A stretch of DNA of 64,000 nucleotides, taken from assembly GCA_022414725.1 (NCBI GenBank), contig CM039465.1:18186495-18250494 (forward strand), written 5' to 3'. The stretch is from Microglena sp. YARC. Taxonomy: Eukaryota; Chlorophyta; Chlorophyceae; Chlamydomonadales; Chlamydomonadaceae. Below are positions 27,001-32,744 of this stretch, piece by piece; position 1 is the first letter of the stretch; each line of letters begins with the position of its first letter. The notes beneath the pieces were generated by a model that saw nothing but the letters and a program-made list of their open reading frames with translations, was not told where the DNA came from and ran no database searches. The position numbers and the translations under genes were made by a program.

Positions 27001-29116
27001 ATAGTGTGAGAGTGTGGGAGTAGTTGTGTGAGAGTCAACACAGATAGTGTGAGAGTGTGGGAGTAGTTGTGTGAGAGTCAACACAGATAGTGTGAGAGTG
27101 TGGGAACGAGTAAGTTGTGTGAGAGTCAACACCAGTTTCTCCAGATAGTGAGAGTCAACACAGATAGTGTTGAGAGTGGTGGGAGTGTTTATACCCCGAG
27201 TCTCCGTGTGAGAGTGTGAAGGTTGAAGTCATACACAGCATATTGTGCATGAAGGGTGAGAGTAGTTTTGTTGTGAGAGTCAACACAGTTTTCCAGATTA
27301 ACCTGATTTGACCATCCCTATGGTGTGTTCCAAGGGTGCCAGTATCGTTGCTTACGTGGGTTGGGCGAATGCTTATATGCGGTGGCGGGATGGATGCCCT
27401 ATATAAGAGGGGGTTTGGGCGGTGAATGGCTTATATGTTGGGTAGTCCATGGCATGGTCTATATGGGAGGGGGGTGGAGGGGCATGTGAATGCTCTCTAT
27501 AGGGTGGGTGGGGTATGCTTATATGGGTGGGTGGTGCGCATGGTTATATAGTGGCGTGGGTGGTGAATGCTTCTCATGGTGTGCGATATGATGGGTGGGT
27601 GAAAGCTTGTATGGGTGGCAGTGTAAGTGGGTTGCTGTATAAGTTGGTATTTGTGGTGAAGCTTGTATGGGTGGGTGGTTGTGATGCTTATATGTGTGTG
27701 TGTGAGTGGGGGGGGGGGGGGGGGGGGCTATGGACCTGCAGGACCTTTGGGCCATTTGAACACAGGCCACACTCATCAAATATCGCAGCTCAACCTGTTT
27801 GGCATTCCTCGGGTGAGTTCCAAGGTGCCAGAGTCCTGTGCATGCTATGGTGTGGGTGGTGTGAGTGGGATGAACATGTGCAATCAGTACGGTGTGCGCG
27901 CATGGTTATATGGGTGTGGTGTGGTGAATGGTTAATATGATGTGGGGGCATGGTTTGTATGGCCGTGGGTGAGGTGGTGTTGGTGGGGTGGTGGACGCAA
28001 TGATTTATATGGGTGGGTGGCGCTGGCGTTGGTATCTTTGAAGCTGACTGACTCACTGTCTGACCCATTCAATCTCTCAGTGACTAACTGACTAACCGCC
28101 TGAATGAATGAATGAATGAATGTCTCACCCATCCACACACTCACTCACTTACTCACTCACTCACTCACTCACTGTACCCACTTTTTCTAAACTTGCATCG
28201 CCAGCATCTGCAGCCACCCAGGCAGCTGAGTCCGTTGCCAAGCAGCCCCCCCCCCCCCCCCCCGCCCCCCCCCCCCCCCCCTCCACCCCCCCCCCCCCCC
28301 CCCACCCTCTCCCCCCAGTGACTGACTGACACACTCACCCTCACTCAACCCTCCTTTTCTAACCATGCAGACCCTTCCTTTGCAGCCACCAGGCCCGCAG
28401 CTGAGTTCGTGGCAAGCAGCACCCCCCCCCCCTCACCCCCCCCCCCCCTCTCCCCCCCCCCCCTCCCCCCCACCCCCCCCCCACCCCCACCCCCCCCCCC
28501 CCCCCCCCCTTCCAGATTGACTGACACTCACTCACTCACTCACTCACTCACTCACTCACTCACTCACTGGACCCACCTTTTCTAAACATGCAGGCCGCTT
28601 CCTCTGCAGCCACCCGCGGCAGTCCTGAATCCAATGGCCAAGCAGCACCCCCCCCACCCCACCCCACCCACCCCACCCAGATTGACTGACTGCAAACTCA
28701 CTTACTCACTCTCTCACTCTCTCTCACTTACTCTCTCTCTCTCACTTACTCACTCTCTCACTCTCTCTCACTTAGTCACTCTCTCTCACTAACTCAATCT
28801 CTCTCAATTACTCACTCTCTCTCTCACTTACTCACTTACTCCACTCAATCTTACTCTCTCTCTCTACTTACTTACTCACTCTCTCTCACTTACTCACTCT
28901 CTCACTCTCTCTCACTTACTCACTCTCTCTCACTTACTCACTCTCTCACTTACTCACTCTCTCTCACTTACTCACTCTCTCACTTACTCACTCTCTCTCA
29001 CTTACTCACTCTCTCTCACTTACTCACTCTCTCTCACTCTCTCTCTGGACCCACCTTTTCTAAACATGCAGGCCTTCCTCTGCCGCCACCAGGCAGCTGA
29101 GTCCATGGCCAGCAGC

Positions 29117-29161
<45 letters not shown>

Positions 29162-31557
29162 CAGATTGACTGACTGACACACTCACTCACTCACTCACTT
29201 ACTCACTCACTCACTCACTCACTCACTCACTCACTCACTCACTCACTCACTCACTCACTCACTCTCTCTCTCACTGGACCCACCTTTTCTAAACATGCAG
29301 GCCTCCTCTGCCGCCACCCAGGCCGCTGAATCCATGGCCAAGCAACACCCCCCCCCTGATTGACGGCTTGTGCCAGGAGCCCCTGTGCAGCTCCGAAATC
29401 ATCCGCCAGTCTGGCATGCAGTACTGGCACAACAAGAGCAGCAGCTTGATGACCCCCTTCAAGCAGGGGGCCTCATGGGTGGAGGCGCACTTTGTTCTCA
29501 CTAGGGCTGGCTTCTTGTATTGGTTCAAAACCATGGAAGACGTGGTCCCACAGGGGATGCTCAGCCTGTCCAGGTGCGCCTAAGTATAGCATAGTATAGG
29601 ATAGCAAAGGATAGCAAAGGATAGCGTAGTATAGTATGTATAGTATAGTATAGTATAAGTATAGTTATGTATAGTATAGTATAGTATATAGTATAGTACA
29701 GTATAGTATAGAATAGTACAGTGAAGTATAGTATAGTTCAGTGTAGCATAGCATGGCATAGTATAGAGTAGTATAGTATAGTATAGTATAGTATTGTATT
29801 GTATTGTTTAGTTTAGTTTAGTATAGCATAGTATCGTACGATATAGTATAGCATAGTACAGTATTGTATAGTATAGTATAGTATAGTATAGCATAGCATA
29901 GCATAGCATAGCATAGTACAATATAGTAGAGTGGAGTAGAGTAGAGTACAGTAGAGTATGTTAGCCAAGGGGGGCTCATGGTGGCGGCACCTTTGTCCTA
30001 CTAGGGCTGGCTTCTTGCATTGGGTCAAACCATGGAAGTCGTGGTCCACAGGGGGATGCTCAGCCTGTCCAAGGTGCGCAATACTGTCTGTACTGGCCCA
30101 TGGCCATGTACAAGTGCAAGTACGCTCATATTCACACATGTGCTAGTATAGTGCAAGTATGCCTGGTACGTCTGCGCAAGTATGCCTGCACAATACTGTC
30201 TGTACTGGCCCATGTGGTCATGTACGAGTGCAAGTATGCTCATATTCACTCATGTGCTAGTATAGTGTGTATTTATGCAAGTATGTATGTATGTGCGTAT
30301 GAATAGTATGTATGTATGAATGCTGAGCCTGTCCAGGTGCACAATACTGCCTGTACTGGCCCATGTGCCCATGAACAAGTGCAAGTATGCTCATATTCAC
30401 ACATGTGCTAGTATAGTGTGTGTGTATGTATGTATGTATTTATGTATGTATTTATGTATGTATGTATGTATGTATGTATGTATGTATGTATGTATGTATG
30501 CTTGCATGCATGCATGCATACATGCATGCATGCATGTATGTTTACGTTATGAATAGTATGAATGTATGAAATGCTGATCCTGTCCAGTTGTGTAGTACTG
30601 TTGTGCTAGCAATGTGCAAAAATCAAGTATGCTCGTATGCAAATCTGTGATCATAGTATAGTGTGTAAATATATAAATAGTACGCCTTATTATGAGGCGT
30701 GATGTTGAGGGGGCCAGCCCGTTGGCTTGCACTGGGGCCAACCACCAACCAACCACCAACCAACACCAACGAGGCGTGAGGTTGAGGGAGCCAGCCCGTT
30801 GGCTTGCACTGGGTGCCCAACCACCAACCAACCACCAACCAACACCAACGAGGGCGTGAGGTTGAGGGAGCCAGCCCGTTAATGGCTTGCACTTGGGTGT
30901 CAACCACCAAGCAACCACCAACCAACACCAACGAGGCGTGAGGTTGAGGGGGCCAGCCCGTTGGCTTGCACTGGGGGCAATCACCAATTATAAGAATAAA
31001 GTACCCTCTAAGAACGCCATTTCACTGACAGATGCAAATATATTACCCTCTAAGCACGGTATTTCACTCCCAACCCAACCCAACCCAACCCAACCCAACC
31101 ACTACCCATACACTACCCAACCCAACTACGTACCCACCCCCGCTACCCCACTACCACACAGCTGCGGGAGTTTGAGACGGGCAGCCCCTCCTTTGCTTCA
31201 ACATTATGGATGATGCTAGCCATCGTGTCAAACATGGGCAAGGCACTCCCACCCCACCCTAAACCCAGGCCAAACCACCCACTGCACCCCACTACCCACC
31301 CCCACTTACCCACCCCCGCTACCCCCCACTACCACAGATGTGAGTTTGAGACGGGCACACCCCCTTGCTTCAACATTGTTGAGGATGCAGCCATCGCGTC
31401 AAACATGGGCAAGGCTGGAGGCTGGCTGGGTGGTGTGCTGCAACGCAAGATGACTTTCCAAGCGCCGGATGTAGACGAGTGCTGTGAGTGGGCTCTGGCA
31501 ATTCGAGAGGCCATCTCGGTGGCACATGGCCGGGCACTGGCCTTCGAAGACAACTAG
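4138..31557 (+). CDS. F-BAR domain and PH domain protein, ten-exon gene model
   Basis: Exons: 4138-4171 (tentative), about 5817/5894-7178, 8899-8983, 11651-11930, 14796-14919, 20067-20290, 22741-22998, 24796-24863, 29301-29573, 31338-31557. All junctions from exon 2 to 10 have matching phases except for a frame break inside exon 7. The product is about 950 residues: a basic start, a long acidic Pro-rich disordered region (exon 2), a linker, an F-BAR-like helical domain (exons 4-8: TTRLETSKRALEGLLRLLQG, AAAESTYATAM), a Pro-rich linker, then a PH domain (exons 9-10: WVEAHFVLTRAGFLYWFK, late-helix WALAIREAI). Families with this layout bind phosphoinositides and shape membranes; here that is inference. 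The introns hold tandem copies of nearly every exon edge. Confidence 0.8.
4330..4512 (+). mobile_element. SINE family A, diverged copy
   Basis: It contains a pol III B-box-like GGGTTTGAATCC, then the family tail (ACCGCCATGGTAGCTTTGCC, CTCCCTTAATACCACGCCC, CAGGCGTTCTTAT). It matches the SINEs at 7854, 17287 and 21458 and is older by divergence. Confidence 0.7.
4526..5415. mobile_element. MITE family E interrupted by element F
   Basis: The left part (4526-4588, GGGACCGGCATATCATATAA) and right part (5332-5415, TATTGTTTATAAATGGTAAC) together match the intact MITE E at 10382-10529. Between them lies element F (about 4589-5331) with inverted ends TTAGGGTTGGG and GGCCCAACCCTA and an AT-rich body of ACGTATA motifs. 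CATATG occurs on both sides of F, as expected for a target duplication. Confidence 0.75.
5416..5690. repeat. Dispersed repeat I, shared in inverse orientation with 9005-9290
   Basis: Segments GACAGTTGGCTGACGTG, GACAGGTGGCAACG and GGGGCTCCCGCCCCCAAG have reverse-complement counterparts at 9005-9150. The right end (ATGTGTGCAGAAGTGA, 5670-5686) repeats the acceptor and start of F-BAR/PH exon 2. Confidence 0.55.
5817..7178 (+). CDS. F-BAR/PH gene exon 2: acidic, Pro-rich disordered region
   Basis: The exon is open to CAGCAG/GTGAGA at 7178 (phase 0). The acceptor could be CCAG at 5816 or TGTGTGCAG at 5893. The product is rich in Asp, Glu, Pro and Ser. It carries three in-frame 66-nt copies (QPGAADMAHDADVASEVIQ-type, 5985-6175), 24-nt copies of STEVPVAVD (6755-6850) and two 84-nt copies of EDPLSPSS..CPFSPISDAGR (6958-7110). 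It ends MSLDEATLQKLRLQQQ, predicted helical. No enzyme motif is visible; it looks like a flexible tether or a docking region, by inference only. Confidence 0.8.
7179..7610. repeat. Donor-side echoes of exon 2 within a CATTA-rich array
   Basis: CTACAGCAGCAGGTGAGAAA at the real donor recurs as CTACAGTAGCAGGTGAGAAA near 7296 and as CTACAGCAGCAGGTGAGAAA near 7441. Each is followed by variable ACATTGCATTACATCACATT repeats. Confidence 0.85.
7854..8032 (-). mobile_element. SINE family A, tRNA-derived, with target-site duplication
   Basis: On the minus strand an A-box-like GGTCCAGTGGTACACC and a B-box in GGGGGTTCGATTCCCCC resemble a tRNA, followed by the family tail. ACACAACTG flanks both sides (7845-7853 and 8033-8041), a 9-bp target duplication that marks retroposition. 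Confidence 0.85.
8090..8302. repeat. (CATA)n microsatellite
   Basis: Long CATA/CATACATC tetranucleotide run. It generates spurious Tyr/Ile/His/Thr frames. Confidence 0.95.
8690..8898. repeat. Acceptor-side echoes of exon 3
   Basis: About 68-bp units containing CTTCTGCATGTCTGAGATCACC are repeated three to four times. The last unit runs into the real acceptor (ACAATAAG/ATGTTTGAGG). Earlier units carry ACATTCAAAATTTGA at the corresponding place. Confidence 0.75.
8899..8983 (+). CDS. F-BAR/PH gene exon 3
   Basis: An 85-nt exon between AATAAG and GTAAGG, phase 0 in and phase 1 out. It encodes MFEEAARRELEQASGIKPEA and more, continuing the helix begun at the end of exon 2. Phases agree with exons 2 and 4. 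Confidence 0.7.
9005..9290. repeat. Dispersed repeat I
   Basis: GC-rich segment with GAGCCCCCCCTTCTGGGCGG and TTGCTGCATGGTGACGCATG. Matching pieces lie inverted at 5416-5690, and related pieces at 55585-55650 and 59865-60055. Confidence 0.55.
9293..9487. mobile_element. hAT-type MITE, family D, copy 1
   Basis: Ends CAGGGTAC and TACCCTG, flanked by 8-bp TTCTCTGC on both sides (9285-9292, 9488-9495). TIR form and 8-bp duplication are as in hAT elements. The interior has GCGCTTTAGTGCACTTGAAA and a CGCCCACGGGGGGTTGC core shared with 32535-32720. Confidence 0.9.
9760..9960 (-). mobile_element. SINE family B, copy 1
   Basis: On the minus strand GAGAGGTGTACGGGTTAGAA and CCGGTTTGAATCTGC resemble pol III A and B boxes. 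The whole block, including TCTATACGCCAAGTTTGGCG and CAGGGATTTCTAGT, recurs at 60355-60537. Confidence 0.75.
10382..10529. mobile_element. MITE family E, intact copy
   Basis: Bounded by AGGGACTGGCATATCATATG and GATATCATATTGTCGTTCCC, imperfectly inverted. The internal landmarks TAACTTTAGCCTAGTCAGAC and CTGCCGGCATC are shared with 38390, 44632 and 58245. A terminal fragment lies near 10625-10650. Confidence 0.85.
10660..11475. repeat. AAACTGAACC array with acceptor-side echoes of exon 4
   Basis: A purine-rich (AAACTGAACCAAAA)n array encloses four copies of the exon 4 start: ATGCAGGCAACAAGAGCAGC then GCTAGTGC..CAGC/TAAAGGGGATGG (near 10988, 11106, 11340 and a short one at 11446). Each carries the acceptor ATGCAG. 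Confidence 0.85.
11651..11930 (+). CDS. F-BAR/PH gene exon 4: linker and start of the F-BAR helix
   Basis: Acceptor AAATGCAG, donor CAAACG/GTAGGC, phase 1 in and phase 2 out. It encodes SAGAPAKGMAQVPAPQ, an acidic linker, then EVGQESSLIREAIESL and TTRLETSK, which leads into RALEGLLRLL of exon 5. This spacing fits the first helix of an FCH/F-BAR domain. Confidence 0.8.
11955..12215. repeat. Donor-side echoes of exon 4
   Basis: TAATGGCTATTGACC.. through GACAAGCAAACGGTAGTCTG is repeated at about 11980-12085 and 12119-12225, each with a GGTAG donor and the following intron sequence (TGGGCGCTAGG). The copies have drifted from the coding frame. Confidence 0.9.
12226..13430. other. Intron sequence, AT-rich, no gene seen
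   Basis: Low-complexity AT-rich DNA with a short (CA)n run at 12848-12870, a doubled AATGAACACGATTTT near 12780-12825, and (TA)n at 13209-13294. Confidence 0.7.
13430..14795. repeat. Acceptor ladder: about 147-bp tandem array of the exon 5 edge
   Basis: Nine copies precede the real acceptor. Each unit has GCTTATGCCTTGGCTTGAAC, then CAG, then the exon start GGCGCTTGAAGGTTTGCTCA and GGCTCCTGCAG. After that it diverges (AGTATATGTCACACAATG) where the true exon continues GGTATGGCTGC. Copy starts are near 13461, 13619, 13767, 13915, 14060, 14208, 14356, 14502, 14649 and the real one at 14796. Long minus-strand open frames here are repeat products. Confidence 0.95.
14796..14919 (+). CDS. F-BAR/PH gene exon 5: F-BAR helix 1
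   Basis: Acceptor GAATGCAG, donor TTGACG/GTGAGT, phase 2 in and 0 out. It encodes RALEGLLRLLQG, MAAAESTYATAMLNAS and KLNIGDQGYGPNLT. The alternation of Leu with AAAESTYATAM matches the start of F-BAR domains, where a ..EE.YAK.L.. stretch is usual. Confidence 0.85.
14920..15506. other. Intron: TA tract, poly-G, poly-C and unassigned sequence
   Basis: (TA)n at 15022-15052 is followed by a G run. A C run of about 26 lies at 15175-15200. No gene is seen between. Confidence 0.7.
15507..17045 (-). mobile_element. Helitron-like element H1 with decayed 23-residue repeat coding region
   Basis: On the minus strand the element ends in a GC hairpin (GGCC..GGCC) followed by CTATACTAG and a T, as in Helitron 3' ends. 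The 5' side shares AAAGAAATCATGGTCGTGG with H2. Minus-strand frames at 16313-16687 and 16390-16523 encode degenerate units of about 22-23 residues (AARSEEQRHADNLASIR; AAQPEELRHAHNLARRRER), interrupted by frameshifts. Such Arg/Ala-rich repeats resemble STPR-type repeats often found near Helitron proteins. No Rep or helicase motif is present, so it is non-autonomous. The 5' boundary is blurred by (TA)n. Confidence 0.7.
17079..17290. repeat. Donor-side echoes of exon 5
   Basis: A nearly whole copy of exon 5 (ATGGCTGCTGCTGAGTCTAT to TTGACGGTGAGTTG, missing 12 nt) is followed by the same intron start. A third, shorter copy lies at 17249-17290 (GAGACCAAGGTGGTGGTCTG). H1 lies between the real exon and the first copy. 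Confidence 0.9.
17287..17504 (-). mobile_element. SINE family A inside an exon 5 echo
   Basis: GTGAGTTTT flanks the element on both sides (17278-17286, 17505-17513). Minus-strand internal promoter: GGTCTAGTGGTAGACCAGA and GGGGGTTCGACTCCCCC. The duplicated target is itself the donor sequence of the echo, so the echo predates the insertion. Confidence 0.9.
17640..17775. repeat. Echo 1 of exon 6
   Basis: GATGCCATGTCAACCCTAGC through GTGCATCGCTTCAAGTG copies the first 118 nt or so of exon 6. No acceptor precedes it here. Confidence 0.9.
17795..20060. repeat. CTCC-rich array with two acceptor-side echoes of exon 6
   Basis: About 2.2 kb of (CCCTCCCTCC ACTACTCAATT) variants, an exaggerated polypyrimidine tract. 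Embedded copies of acceptor plus exon 6 start lie at 19288-19425 (CTCCAG/GATGCCATG, one G missing from GGGCG) and 19670-19800 (CTGCAG/GTTGCCATG). Open frames rich in Pro/Ser/Leu are artefacts. Confidence 0.9.
20067..20290 (+). CDS. F-BAR/PH gene exon 6
   Basis: Acceptor CCCTCCAG, donor CCTGCAG/GTGAAT, phase 0 in and 2 out. It encodes DAMSTLTGLPGVVSQSHRCL, HAQLTTQAMTCTQLVQRFK, AAASNSPTEAAKLRKAVE and SAMTSAFREHAAACR, a helical stretch as expected of the F-BAR core. Only this copy of four continues past TTCAAG into coding sequence with a donor, so it is the functional one. Confidence 0.85.
20291..21160. repeat. Donor ladder: about ten echoes of the exon 6 end
   Basis: Units of about 80-95 bp carry ..CTCCAGCATTC..GGAGCATGCATCAGCC then TGCAGGTGAATGGATTATGA, that is, exon 6 end, donor and intron start. 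They recur at roughly 20350, 20480, 20570, 20660, 20750, 20840, 20925, 20995, 21065 and 21140. Confidence 0.95.
21190..21445. repeat. 60-bp tandem repeat of the exon 6 core
   Basis: Four copies of CATGTCAACCCTAGCTGGCT..GTGCACCAGTCGCACC..CATGCATGC, each 60 bp, so 20 codons (STLAGLPGVV HQSHRCMHAM). All are open in the exon frame, although this is intron sequence in the model. Confidence 0.9.
21458..21671 (+). mobile_element. SINE family A with 12-bp target duplication, inside an exon 6 echo
   Basis: TGCACCCAGCTG lies at 21446-21457 and again at 21672-21683. The 214-bp insert has GGTCAGGTGGTAGACCAGAC (A-box region) and GGGGGTTCGACTCCCCC (B box). Exon 6 echo sequence continues on the far side (GTGCAGTGCTTCAAGGCAGC), so the SINE jumped into an existing echo. 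Confidence 0.95.
21790..22070. repeat. AACCAAACAGGACA minisatellite
   Basis: Units of about 15-30 bp (AAACCAGACTAACCAAACAG GACAATC) in about ten copies. Confidence 0.9.
22160..22740. repeat. Acceptor-side echoes of exon 7
   Basis: AGGCTGTTAGACACCGTGCT, the acceptor plus start of exon 7, also occurs at about 22416 and 22588, with a shorter CGCTGTTAGACTC at 22241. Between them lie CAGACAGACAAGCTAGCTAG-type repeats. Confidence 0.9.
22741..22998 (+). CDS. F-BAR/PH gene exon 7, with a frame break
   Basis: Acceptor TTCTTTAG, donor CAGCAA/GTAAGT. The frame entering from exon 6 gives LLDTVLADRSSGRTSGGPQL, DPWSTEGKLVHGPQRAWL then TGA. The downstream frame gives ERAFLKRTALLVENLEL, TRLRAGKQVASVGTDSYLA and CMMPIQQ. 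One missing base near 22840-22850 would join them. The echo at 23066-23198 keeps the downstream part open (AERDFLKRTALLVEDLELT), so the break may be a sequence error, an undetected micro-intron or a real lesion. Confidence 0.7.
22999..23400. repeat. Donor-side echoes of exon 7
   Basis: A long copy at 23066-23198 ends ATCCAGCAAGTAAGTAAGTG. A shorter copy at 23281-23365 ends CATGCAGCAAGTAACATG. Fragments of dispersed repeat G (TTACAGTCCAGGGG) lie in between. Confidence 0.9.
23520..24225. repeat. CCAACCCCAA / TCTTGAAGGTCTTGCACTCC minisatellite
   Basis: About fourteen units of 40-75 bp: ACATCTTGAAGGTCTTGCAC, TCCTCAACCAACCCC, then a variable number of CAACCAACCCC. The C-rich strand could form i-motif or G-quadruplex-like structures. 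Confidence 0.95.
24510..24775. repeat. (ATTT)n microsatellite
   Basis: TTTATTTATTTG/TTTG tetranucleotides interrupted by two copies of GCCTGTGT/GCCGGTATC..CCCTCAACATCA..CCCCG. Confidence 0.9.
24796..24863 (+). CDS. F-BAR/PH gene exon 8
   Basis: A 68-nt exon, acceptor CCTGCAG, donor CTTAT/GTGAGT, phase 0 in and 2 out. It encodes ELGAISTQAYSTDIQINLFD and IL, with the next codon completed as ATG by exon 9. Confidence 0.8.
24870..25470. repeat. GGTGGGTG array with two whole-exon echoes of exon 8
   Basis: GGGTGGGTGGATGCTTATAT repeats enclose copies of exon 8 with both splice sites: 24975-25060 (AGGAGCTTGGGCCATTTCAA .. GACATCCTGATGTGAGTTC) and about 25262-25355. Small deletions disrupt their frames. 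Confidence 0.9.
25490..27290. repeat. 43-bp GTGTGAGAGTCAACACAGAT satellite
   Basis: About 1.8 kb of AGTTGTGTGAGAGTCAACAC / AGATAGTGTGAGAGTGTGGG units, roughly 35-40 copies, most regular at 26690-27110 and ragged elsewhere. No coding potential. Confidence 0.95.
27290..27850. repeat. Further echoes of exon 8 and GGGTGG repeats
   Basis: A decayed copy at 27292-27345 (CCAGATTAACCTGATTTGAC) and a better one at 27728-27835 (CTGCAGGACCTTTGGGCC .. GGCATTCCTCGGGTGAGTTC). GGTGGGTG repeats and a G run (27711-27727) surround them. Confidence 0.85.
28085..29300. repeat. (CTCA)n, poly-C and acceptor-side echoes of exon 9
   Basis: Four echoes of ..GCAGCCACC.AGGC.GCTGAGTCC..GCCAAGCAGC followed by C runs lie near 28200, 28370, 28590 and 29068. 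The true exon at 29301 has the same stretch with only nine C. Between them are (CTCA)n and (CT)n tracts; C runs reach tens of bases at 28245-28315 and 28420-28510. Confidence 0.95.
29301..29573 (+). CDS. F-BAR/PH gene exon 9: Pro-rich linker and first half of the PH domain
   Basis: Acceptor AACATGCAG, donor CTGTCCAG/GTGCGC, phase 2 in and 2 out. It encodes PPLPPPRPLNPWPSNTPP, LIDGLCQEPLCSSEIIRQSG, MQYWHNKSSSLMTPFKQ, GASWVEAHFVLTRAGFLYWF and KTMEDVVPQGMLSLS. The order 'G.L..W.K, W.E..FVLT..GFLYWF' is the beta-1 to beta-4 pattern of PH domains. The frame passes through the nine-C run intact. Confidence 0.85.
29580..29960. repeat. (TATAG)n microsatellite
   Basis: Pentanucleotide AGTAT/TATAG runs with GCATA and GAGTA variants. 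Confidence 0.95.
29965..30610. repeat. Donor-side echoes of exon 9 and (GTAT)n
   Basis: Copy at 29965-30085 (CTAGGGCTGGCTTCTTGCAT .. GCTCAGCCTGTCC). Shorter copies at 30322-30350 and 30570-30600 end CTGTCCAGGTGCACAATACT and CTGTCCAGTTGTGTAGTACT. (GTAT)n lies at 30280-30310 and 30420-30545. TACTGGCCCATG blocks recur. Confidence 0.9.
30668..30990. repeat. Dispersed repeat J amplified in tandem (four copies)
   Basis: Units of 70-85 bp: GAGGCGTGAGGTTGAGGGAG, CCAGCCCGTTGGCTTGCACT, GGG..CAACCACCAACCAACC. Single copies lie at 41390-41455 and, inverted, at 54274-54350. Confidence 0.9.
31060..31337. repeat. CCAAC repeat and acceptor-side echo of exon 10
   Basis: (CAACC)n at 31070-31110. An echo at 31158-31245 runs from CCACACAG/CTGCGGGAGTTTGAGACG to AACATGGGCAAGG, with frame-breaking differences from the true exon start at 31338. 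Confidence 0.9.
31338..31557 (+). CDS. F-BAR/PH gene exon 10: end of the PH domain, stop codon
   Basis: Acceptor TACCACAG, phase 2 in. It encodes CEFETGTPPCFNIVEDAAIA, SNMGKAGGWLGGVLQRKMTF, QAPDVDECCEWALAIREAIS and VAHGRALAFEDN, then TAG at 31555-31557. The CF.IV strand and the Trp in ..EWALAIREAI fit the last strands and C-terminal helix of a PH domain. Confidence 0.85.
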
Positions 31558-31735
31558 AGAGGCTGGTGGTAACGATAACGTCTGGTAGGGCGTGGTATTA
31601 AGGGAGCCCCGTCTTTCGGCGGTGGGGAACATGTGGCACATGGCCGGGCACTGGCCTTAGAAGACAACTAGGGAGGCTGGTGGTTCTCTTGCATTTCAAA
31701 TTGCCATGGGGAGGCCAGTGCTGACTGTTGAGTAT
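31558..31735. repeat. Duplicated gene end with a SINE A fragment
   Basis: GTGGCACATGGCCGGGCACT..GACAACTAG occurs at 31519-31557 and again at 31631-31672. Between them is an inverted SINE A 3' fragment (GATAACGTCTGGTAGGGCGT, 31571-31625). Confidence 0.85.
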
Positions 31736-32345
31736 TGGCCAAGAATTGAAGTTGAATTATTGTTGAATTAATGGCTATTAATTGAAGTTGAATTTGAATT
31801 GTTGCATAGCTCTTCAGCCAACTCTGGGCTGCTCACCGCCTGGTACTACTTTCGAATTTGAATTTGAATTGTTACACAACCACCGCTCTTCAGCCAACTC
31901 TGGGCTGCTCACCGTCTGGTACTACTTTCGAATTTGAATTTGAATTGTTACACACCGCTCTTCAGCCAACTCTGGCTGCTCACGCGTCTGTACTACTTTC
32001 GAATTTGAAATGTGAATTGTTGCCTGGCTCTTCAGCCAACTCTGGGCTGCTCACGCCTGCGAACACTTTCGAATTTGAATTTTGAATTGTTGCATAGCTC
32101 TCTTCAGCCAACTTGGCTGCTCACCGTCTGGTACTACTTTCGAATTTGAATTTGAATTATTGCCTGGCTCTCCAGCCAACTCTGGGCTGCTCACCGCCTG
32201 GAACTACTATCGAATTTGAATTTGAATTATTGCCTGGCTCTCCAGCCAACTCTGGGCTGCTCACCGTCTGGTACTACTTTCGAATTTGAATTTGAATTGT
32301 TGCCTGGCTCTCCAGCCAACTCTGGGCTGCTCACTGTCTGCCAAT
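31736..32345. repeat. Family K satellite (about 70 bp)
   Basis: About eight units of TTTCGAATTTGAATTTGAAT, TGTTGCCTGGCTC and TTCAGCCAACTCTGGGCTGC TCACCGTCTGG. Single dispersed copies lie near 33318, 35365 and 35690. Confidence 0.95.
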
Positions 32346-32534
32346 TCCAAGTCCTCCCGTGCGATACCCACAGAAAGCACACCAACCCACAGAAAGCACA
32401 CCAACCCACAGAAAGCACCCACAGAAAGCACACGAAGCGGATTAGACAGTTTACAGACTTGTCCTAGTCAAGGCCAGGTGTTGGTCAAGGCTATTGTGTT
32501 GTGGTTGAGCAAGTCAAGTGTGCTGTGTTGTGAC

Positions 32535-32720
32535 CAGGGTACTTCCATTGACCAAGTTGGCCAGCGCTTCAGCGCACTTGAAAAAAAAAAAAAATGCATA
32601 GTGCAAAAACGCAAAAATTGCTTGCTGCACCCACAGGGGGTTGCAAAAAACTGTGCGAAACGCGCCAGTGGGGGCTCAAAAGGCAGCGGCGCGAAAAGCA
32701 CGTGCTTGGTTGGCACCCTG
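32535..32720. mobile_element. hAT-type MITE, family D, copy 2
   Basis: Ends CAGGGTAC and GCACCCTG, flanked by GTTGTGAC on both sides (32527-32534, 32721-32728). The interior matches 9293-9487 (GGCCAGCGCTT, AATTGCTTGCTGC, GGGGGTTGCAAAAAACTG). Confidence 0.9.
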
Positions 32721-32744
32721 GTTGTGACTGGATTCTAGCGATCC

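Noticed and set aside
29341..29360. Suspected frameshift at the poly-C of exon 9
   Set aside because: When exon 8's phase (AT, completed to ATG) is carried over, the nine-C run reads straight through into LIDGLCQEP without a shift.
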